From NCBI GenBank assembly GCA_002724615.1, contig PBPF01000119.1, positions 1 to 8,898 on the forward strand: 8,898 nt of DNA, written 5' to 3'. The position numbers and the translations under genes were made by a program. Of this stretch, positions 5,359 through 8,898 are shown piece by piece. A model generated the notes under the pieces. That model saw only the letters and a program-made list of their open reading frames with translations. It searched no databases and was not told the origin of the DNA. Position 1 is the stretch's first letter, and the number at the start of each line of letters is the position of its first letter. The stretch comes from Verrucomicrobiales bacterium (GTDB lineage: Bacteria > Verrucomicrobiota > Verrucomicrobiia > Limisphaerales > UBA1100).

Positions 5359-8139
5359 AAGCTGGCCGATGCGGATGTTCCGGGCATCAGGATTACGGCG
5401 ACGAGTGAAGGGGTCAGACAAGTCATCCTTCACCACGGGATCCACGGATGTGGCGGAATCCACCACCGGCCTCGCGCGCGGTGGACGAACCTCTACAGGC
5501 GGCGAGTTTTTGGCTGCCGCGACCACAGGGGGCTTGGGCCGAACCTCATCAAGTGTCGGGACGATAGTTACGGATCTTGCGGTGGGCGTAAATTTGGAGC
5601 TCGGACGATCCCGATTTATAACAGCAGCCTCGCTGGGTGTGGCCGAGGAAGCGGTCAAGGATGGGAGAGACATTCCCGGGCGACTGCGGGCGGTTGCGAG
5701 CCGCACAGGTCGGGCCATGGATTGCGAGGTCACCTGCACCATCGCCTGATTGGTATCCACAGTGGTGCCACCCAGTCTTGGAAGATCACGCACCACTCGT
5801 GCTGCAACGCCACGTGCCCCGGAAACGGAAGGCGCAATCGAACCACTGACACCTCGGCCGGCTATGGGCGCGGGGTCGCGATTAGCGCTGGCCGAACCGA
5901 TCACGCGGCCGGACAACCCCGCCGGACTCACACGGGCTGGACCCACTCCCCGGGCGGTCGCCTGCGCGAAAGTCTGCGATGGAGTGACGGGAATTTCGCG
6001 GCCAACTTCTGAACGGGCCGTGCCCTGCCGCACACCGGTCAACACCGAACGCTGGCCGTTAAAGGATGGTGTCAGTGCTCCCTGCGCACCTGAACCCGCG
6101 ACCGACGCCGAGGGGCTGCTTGCCCGCGCCGAGCCTGCTGCTCGGCCGGTCGAACCCGCCGGGCTATTACGGGCTGCGCCACGTGCGATGTTGGATGCCC
6201 GCGCCAAATTCTGCGAATTTACGCCAGACATTGCCCGACCTGCCTCCGCACGCGCTACTCCACTGCGAACGCCTGACACAGACGCACGCAGGCCAGATAC
6301 CGATGGAGCCATCGCAGCCTGAGCGCCCGAACCCGCAACAGATGCTGAGGGACTACTCGCCCGCGCCGAACCTGCCGCTCGGCCAGTCGATCCCGCTGGA
6401 CTATTGCGGGCCGAGCCATTTGCGATATTGGATGCGCGCGCCAAATTCCGCGAATCCGCGCCGGACATCGAGCGGCCCGACTCCGCGCGCGCTGCGTTGC
6501 TGCGAACAGCGGACACCGAGGCACGCGCTCCAGACACTGAGGGCGAAAATGAGCCACTAGATCCCGAGCCAGATACTGCAGCGGCCGTGTTGCTGGCGGT
6601 GGCGGAACCGGTTGACTGGCTGGATGTACCGGCAGGACTGTTGCGGGCCGAGCCACTGGCAGCATTTGCCGCGCTGGCCATTGAACGGGAGGAGGCTCCG
6701 GACATAGCGCGTCCCGCCTCCGCACGCGCGCCGTTGCTCCTCACACCGGACACCGATGCACGCGATCCAGACACAGAGGGCGAAAACGAGCCACTCGCAC
6801 CTGATCCGGATACCGCCGCGGATTCACTCCGAGCGCTAGCGGATGCATTGGGCCGACTGATGGATCCACCGGGACTGTTTCTTGCGGTTCCCTGCGCGCT
6901 GGTGGACGCCTGCGCCATGGCTTGGCTGGAGGCACCGGACATGGACTGACCGGTCTCGGCACGCGCGCCGTTGCTGCGTACCGCGGACGCCGTCGCGCGC
7001 GTGCCGGAGGTGGAAGGCGAGAACGTGGCACTGGTACCCGAGGCACTAGCACTGCCCGGATCAGACGCACTGTTAGCGGCGGCGGCGGCAGTTTGAGTTG
7101 GGGCGGATTGCGGGTTGCTTCGTGCCGAGTTTCTGCCTGAGGCGGACTGCGACATGGCCTGAGAACTGGCTGAGGCCATCTTTTGGCTTGTGTCATCTGC
7201 CCGCGCTCCGCGGCTGGACACTGCGGCCCGCTCAGCACTGGAAGTCGCGCCCGAGGGACTGAACGCAGCGCTGGCTCCGGTGGGATTTACAACGCTCGGC
7301 GCTGCACTGCTGCTTGCGGTGGCGGATTGAGGCGATGTGTCGCTCGGGTTCGAACGGGCCGCGCTGTTGCCGAGCGCAGACTGCGCGTTGGATCTAGCGG
7401 TGGCGGAAGACATCTGTTGGCTGGTCTCTGCGCGCGCCGACCCGCTGGCCACCTGCGCGGTGTTGGCGGAAACAGTCGGGGCAAGTGCGCTGTCGGCACC
7501 GGCTGCGCTGACGGCATTGGGGGCGTCAGTGGTTGCGGCGGTAGCGGATTGTGCTGTAGTGGCTTGCGGTGTGCTGCGTCGGGCATTACGTCCGGCAGCC
7601 TGTCGCGCGGAAGCATTGGGGTTCGCCGCGCGCATTACCTGACTAGTCTCCGAGCGGGCCTGCCCACTCTCCATGCGCGCAGCGGCGTTGGAGACAGTAG
7701 GTTTAAAATTTGCATTCGCGCCGGCGGCCTGAACAAGCTCGGGGGCACTAGCACTGGCGGCAGTCGCGGATTGCGCGGCGGCTTCCTGTGGGGCGCTGCG
7801 TTCGGCATTGGCCCCGGAGGCAGATTGCGCGGCGGGCTGCGCGGAAGCGGCGGCCATGGGAGTCTCGAGGATGGACGCGCGGATTTCCTGGCTCATCTGC
7901 TGCACGGCGGATTCCTCGCCGTTGAGCGCAAGGGTCAAGACTCGCTGCTGGCCACCTGTGCGCTTGGTGCCGGTAATCACCCAGTTCTTCTCGTAAATAT
8001 ACCAGGTAGTAAATAGCGCACAGAGAAAGAGAACCATCAGCCCGAACACCACGTGCCGACGCCGAATGCCCAGCCGGTCAACGAGATAGTCGAACGCCCA
8101 CTCGATGATGTTCCAGATGACTCTGAGCCGAATTTTCAT
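4270..8139 (-). CDS. Membrane-anchored repeat-stalk protein with C-terminal squalene-cyclase/prenyltransferase-type toroid domain
   Basis: This is a 1289-residue protein of four parts. Residues 1-29 are cytoplasmic, probably an amphipathic helix ending in the positive patch RRRH. Residues 30-49 form a single membrane helix, so the rest should be periplasmic. Residues about 75-868 are an Ala/Ser/Gly/Arg-rich stalk of about ten repeats of about 79 residues. After a Pro-rich hinge (about 869-920), residues about 928-1289 form an alpha-toroid of the prenyltransferase/squalene oxidase repeat type, with Gly-Ser/Gly-Trp/Phe motifs at 952-954, 1055-1057, 1131-1133 and 1247-1249. The only Cys is residue 40 in the membrane helix. 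The domain has no DxDD motif and so is unlikely to be a squalene-hopene cyclase. Membrane helix, long stalk and terminal domain directly after exbB-exbD recall TolA/TonB, but no TonB C-terminal fold is visible. I chose the ATG 19 bases after exbD; a longer open frame to 8202 overlaps exbD and lacks support. The domain calls are sound; the function is unknown. Confidence 0.85.
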   Translation of the reverse strand: MKIRLRVIWNIIEWAFDYLVDRLGIRRRHVVFGLMVLFLCALFTTWYIYEKNWVITGTKRTGGQQRVLTLALNGEESAVQQMSQEIRASILETPMAAASAQPAAQSASGANAERSAPQEAAAQSATAASASAPELVQAAGANANFKPTVSNAAARMESGQARSETSQVMRAANPNASARQAAGRNARRSTPQATTAQSATAATTDAPNAVSAAGADSALAPTVSANTAQVASGSARAETSQQMSSATARSNAQSALGNSAARSNPSDTSPQSATASSSAAPSVVNPTGASAAFSPSGATSSAERAAVSSRGARADDTSQKMASASSQAMSQSASGRNSARSNPQSAPTQTAAAAANSASDPGSASASGTSATFSPSTSGTRATASAVRSNGARAETGQSMSGASSQAMAQASTSAQGTARNSPGGSISRPNASASARSESAAVSGSGASGSFSPSVSGSRASVSGVRSNGARAEAGRAMSGASSRSMASAANAASGSARNSPAGTSSQSTGSATASNTAAAVSGSGSSGSFSPSVSGARASVSAVRSNAARAESGRSMSGADSRNLARASNIANGSARNSPAGSTGRAAGSARASSPSASVAGSGAQAAMAPSVSGLRASVSGVRSGVARAEAGRAMSGVNSQNLARASNIARGAARNSPAGSTGRAAGSARASSPSASVAGSGAQGALTPSFNGQRSVLTGVRQGTARSEVGREIPVTPSQTFAQATARGVGPARVSPAGLSGRVIGSASANRDPAPIAGRGVSGSIAPSVSGARGVAARVVRDLPRLGGTTVDTNQAMVQVTSQSMARPVRLATARSRPGMSLPSLTASSATPSEAAVINRDRPSSKFTPTARSVTIVPTLDEVRPKPPVVAAAKNSPPVEVRPPRARPVVDSATSVDPVVKDDLSDPFTRRRNPDARNIRIGQLGGSRETESAVLRALEWLKRNQASNGSWNWREHDSAATGLAMLAFMGYGAKHLKQGGYEGYQEQMSRAVKWMLSIERDGDMRAGGNMYDHGIAAIAMAEAYYLTKDPALRPVVQRIVDFTAKAQNPATGGWRYKPYLEKKMSRDGSRFGPLDFDSRKRYVSPGDMSVTGWQIMALKSAQVGGLNVPAKVFDRALKFMDGRRGAEGSFGYIWKGSATPALAAQGLFSLQMLREHTIAKGHSTPGQVELRNKQTAEYLGRHIPEHAQVATQMRSARNDVYSYYYWYYASLALYQQQGAIWNQWNARMTPILLQRQVSGGPDDGSWAPAGKWGSESGRAVTTALAALSLEVYYRYLPPTLTQAGSK
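5536..7917 (-). repeat. About ten protein-level tandem repeats (unit about 79 residues, 237 bases) forming the stalk
   Basis: Aligning the stalk by eye gives units starting at residues about 75, 161, 235, 312, 392, 471, 550, 629, 708 and 789. The four middle units (392-707; DNA 6019-6966) are each exactly 79 residues; the outer ones are 74-86 and more degenerate. Each unit begins with AR-[AS]-E, then Met at position 9 or 10 in most units, ARNSP or a variant near 28-32, a Ser/Ala/Gly run, a G[AS]xxxFSPS-like segment near 56-65, and RASVSxVRS near 69-77. Arg at positions 2, 29, 69 and 76 is invariant in the four middle units. Lys is almost absent: one between residues 161 and 848. The third-to-last and second-to-last 79-residue units (DNA 6256-6492 and 6019-6255) are the most alike. 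No folded domain family is recognisable, so an extended or weakly structured stalk is my inference. Confidence 0.85.
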
Positions 8140-8158
8140 GGGTCTCGGGTCGGGGTAT

Positions 8159-8575
8159 TCAGTCGCGCAGGGTGGTGTCCCAAGCAATCTTGGCGGTGGC
8201 AAAGCCAGCGTCTGTGCTGGCAGCTAGCGCCGCAGTGGTGTGGCGATGCAGGGCGTCACCGTCACCACGGATCAAAACCTTCTGGTCTGACTTTTCCTGG
8301 AAAGCATTCTTTAAAAGCACACGCAGATGATCGAGGTCCACCGTCTCGGCACGCACCACGTATTCGCCTTGACTGGTGACGTTGATGATAAAGTCTCGAT
8401 CCTTGCTGCTGATGGAGGAGCCGCCATGGCGCGGAAGCTGTATTTCATCCTCGCGTTCCTGTGCCTGAAATGTGGTGGTCGCGAGGAAGAAGATGATGAG
8501 CGTGAACAGGATATCGATCATCGGGGCCACGTCGAGGTTGGTCTCCTCTCCTTCTGGCGCTTGGATCAACTTCAT
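8159..8575 (-). CDS. exbD: ExbD/TolR-family biopolymer transport protein
   Basis: This 138-residue protein has the normal ExbD/TolR length and layout: a short cytoplasmic N-terminus, one membrane helix (about residues 19-37) and a periplasmic domain. The helix opens with NLDVAPMIDILFTLIIFFL; Asp21 sits where the family has its essential proton-carrying Asp (Asp25 of E. coli ExbD, Asp23 of TolR). The periplasmic part shows the usual pattern of a beta strand with the polar run DFIINVTSQGEYVV, a helix (LDHLRVLLKNAF), then KVLIRGDGDALHRHTTAAL, matching the family's 'hxIRAD..v.y..v..v' segment, although Asp replaces the common Ala-Asp and His-Arg-His follows. It pairs with the ExbB-like protein as the rotor/stator unit in the inner membrane. 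I chose the ATG that overlaps the upstream stop because it puts the helix at the usual distance from the start and has an AGGA upstream. The next gene begins 19 bases downstream, so the three genes are probably one operon. Confidence 0.95.
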   Translation of the reverse strand: MKLIQAPEGEETNLDVAPMIDILFTLIIFFLATTTFQAQEREDEIQLPRHGGSSISSKDRDFIINVTSQGEYVVRAETVDLDHLRVLLKNAFQEKSDQKVLIRGDGDALHRHTTAALAASTDAGFATAKIAWDTTLRD

Positions 8576-8898
8576 GTCTCGGAATCCTGTACTGGCTGCG
8601 GGCTCTCGGGCTCTTGTGCGCCCTGCGTGTCGGCGATGTTTCCCCCTTGTCCACCGGAGGTGCATTGTTCCAGCAACCGCTTGGATTGTCGATTTAAATT
8701 CACGCCGATTTCGTCCACCCGCCTACCCAGCCAGTGGTAGATTAGCAGGAACGGAATGGCGACGGTGAGGCCGGTGGCGGTGGTGACGAGGGCCTCGTAG
8801 ATACCGCGAGAGAGCAACTCCACCTTGTCGCCGCCCGCACCGGCGATCTCCACACTCTGGAATGAGGAAATCATGCCGTAGACAGTACCAAGTAGACC
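8572..8898 (-). CDS. exbB: ExbB/TolQ-family proton channel subunit, 5' end cut by window edge
   Basis: This is the C-terminal 108 residues of a MotA/TolQ/ExbB proton channel protein; the N-terminus lies beyond the right edge. The visible part starts with GLLGTVYGMISSF, the conserved second membrane helix of the family, and continues to LVTTATGLTVAIPFLLIYHW, the third helix with its conserved Thr pair and Gly/Pro. ExbB/TolQ subunits form an inner-membrane ring around an ExbD/TolR dimer and use proton flow to move a partner such as TonB or TolA. After the last helix comes a short basic helix and a Gly/Gln/Glu/Pro-rich tail of about 30 residues that looks unstructured and would be cytoplasmic. 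Its TGA stop overlaps the ATG of the exbD-like gene (ATGA), as expected for translationally coupled partners. The family is certain. Whether it is closer to ExbB or TolQ cannot be settled from this fragment. Confidence 0.93.
   Translation of the reverse strand, partial: GLLGTVYGMISSFQSVEIAGAGGDKVELLSRGIYEALVTTATGLTVAIPFLLIYHWLGRRVDEIGVNLNRQSKRLLEQCTSGGQGGNIADTQGAQEPESPQPVQDSET
8585..8588 (-). promoter_or_regulatory. Ribosome binding site of the exbD-like gene
   Basis: AGGA on the minus strand lies nine bases before the ATG at 8575. It supports that ATG over the longer open frame that reaches back to 8665 inside the exbB-like gene. It is the only reasonable Shine-Dalgarno match among the starts in this window. 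Confidence 0.4.

Noticed and set aside
5536..7917. Non-coding satellite, CRISPR-like array or recombination scar
   Set aside because: The 237-base period keeps the reading frame, units differ mainly at silent sites where best conserved, and there is no repeat-spacer pattern.
7183..8016. Gly/Arg-rich plus-strand open frame of 277 residues, and others opposite the stalk
   Set aside because: They mirror the repeat composition of the stalk gene; their apparent repeats are the same repeats read in another frame.
8140..8202. Longer N-terminus of the stalk protein from 8202
   Set aside because: It overlaps the exbD coding end by more than 40 bases; the added residues are Pro-rich and the ATG at 8139 gives a normal anchor topology.

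Overview
The window is one block of genes, all transcribed on the minus strand (right to left), with no RNA gene, mobile element or CRISPR array that I can see. Order of transcription: a 5'-truncated ExbB/TolQ-type proton channel subunit (8572-8898), an ExbD/TolR-type subunit overlapping it by 4 bases (8159-8575), a 1289-residue membrane-anchored protein with a long Ala/Ser/Gly/Arg repeat stalk and a C-terminal squalene-cyclase/prenyltransferase-type alpha-toroid domain (4270-8139), a 205-base gap, a 1099-residue exported TPR protein (765-4064), an 80-base gap, and a second MotA/TolQ/ExbB-family gene running off the left edge (1-684).

The DNA is GC-rich, Shine-Dalgarno sequences are mostly weak, and ExbB proteins carry N-terminal signal peptides. 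Together with ExbB/ExbD beside TPR and squalene-cyclase-like toroid proteins, this suggests a Gram-negative-type bacterium of the Planctomycetes-Verrucomicrobia group. This is inferred from gene content, not from a marker gene.

The most interesting reading is of a Tol/Ton-like envelope machine. ExbB/ExbD-type motors use the proton motive force to move a third protein that has one N-terminal membrane helix, an extended periplasmic stalk and a C-terminal working domain (TolA or TonB). The gene after exbD has exactly that layout, but it is far larger. Its stalk is about ten diverged repeats of about 79 residues, strongly basic through Arg, almost free of Lys and free of Cys. Its working domain is an alpha-toroid that lacks the acidic DxDD motif of squalene-hopene cyclases and any Cys for a zinc or thioester site. 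The downstream TPR protein would be a periplasmic scaffold, comparable in role to CpoB/YbgF of the Tol-Pal system, and the second ExbB-type gene suggests a second motor module continuing past the left edge.

The repeats of the stalk are kept at protein level while silent sites have diverged: 17 silent and no replacement differences in one 30-codon stretch. The stalk is therefore under selection and is not just low-complexity drift. The family assignments are solid. The motor-plus-toroid model is inference.
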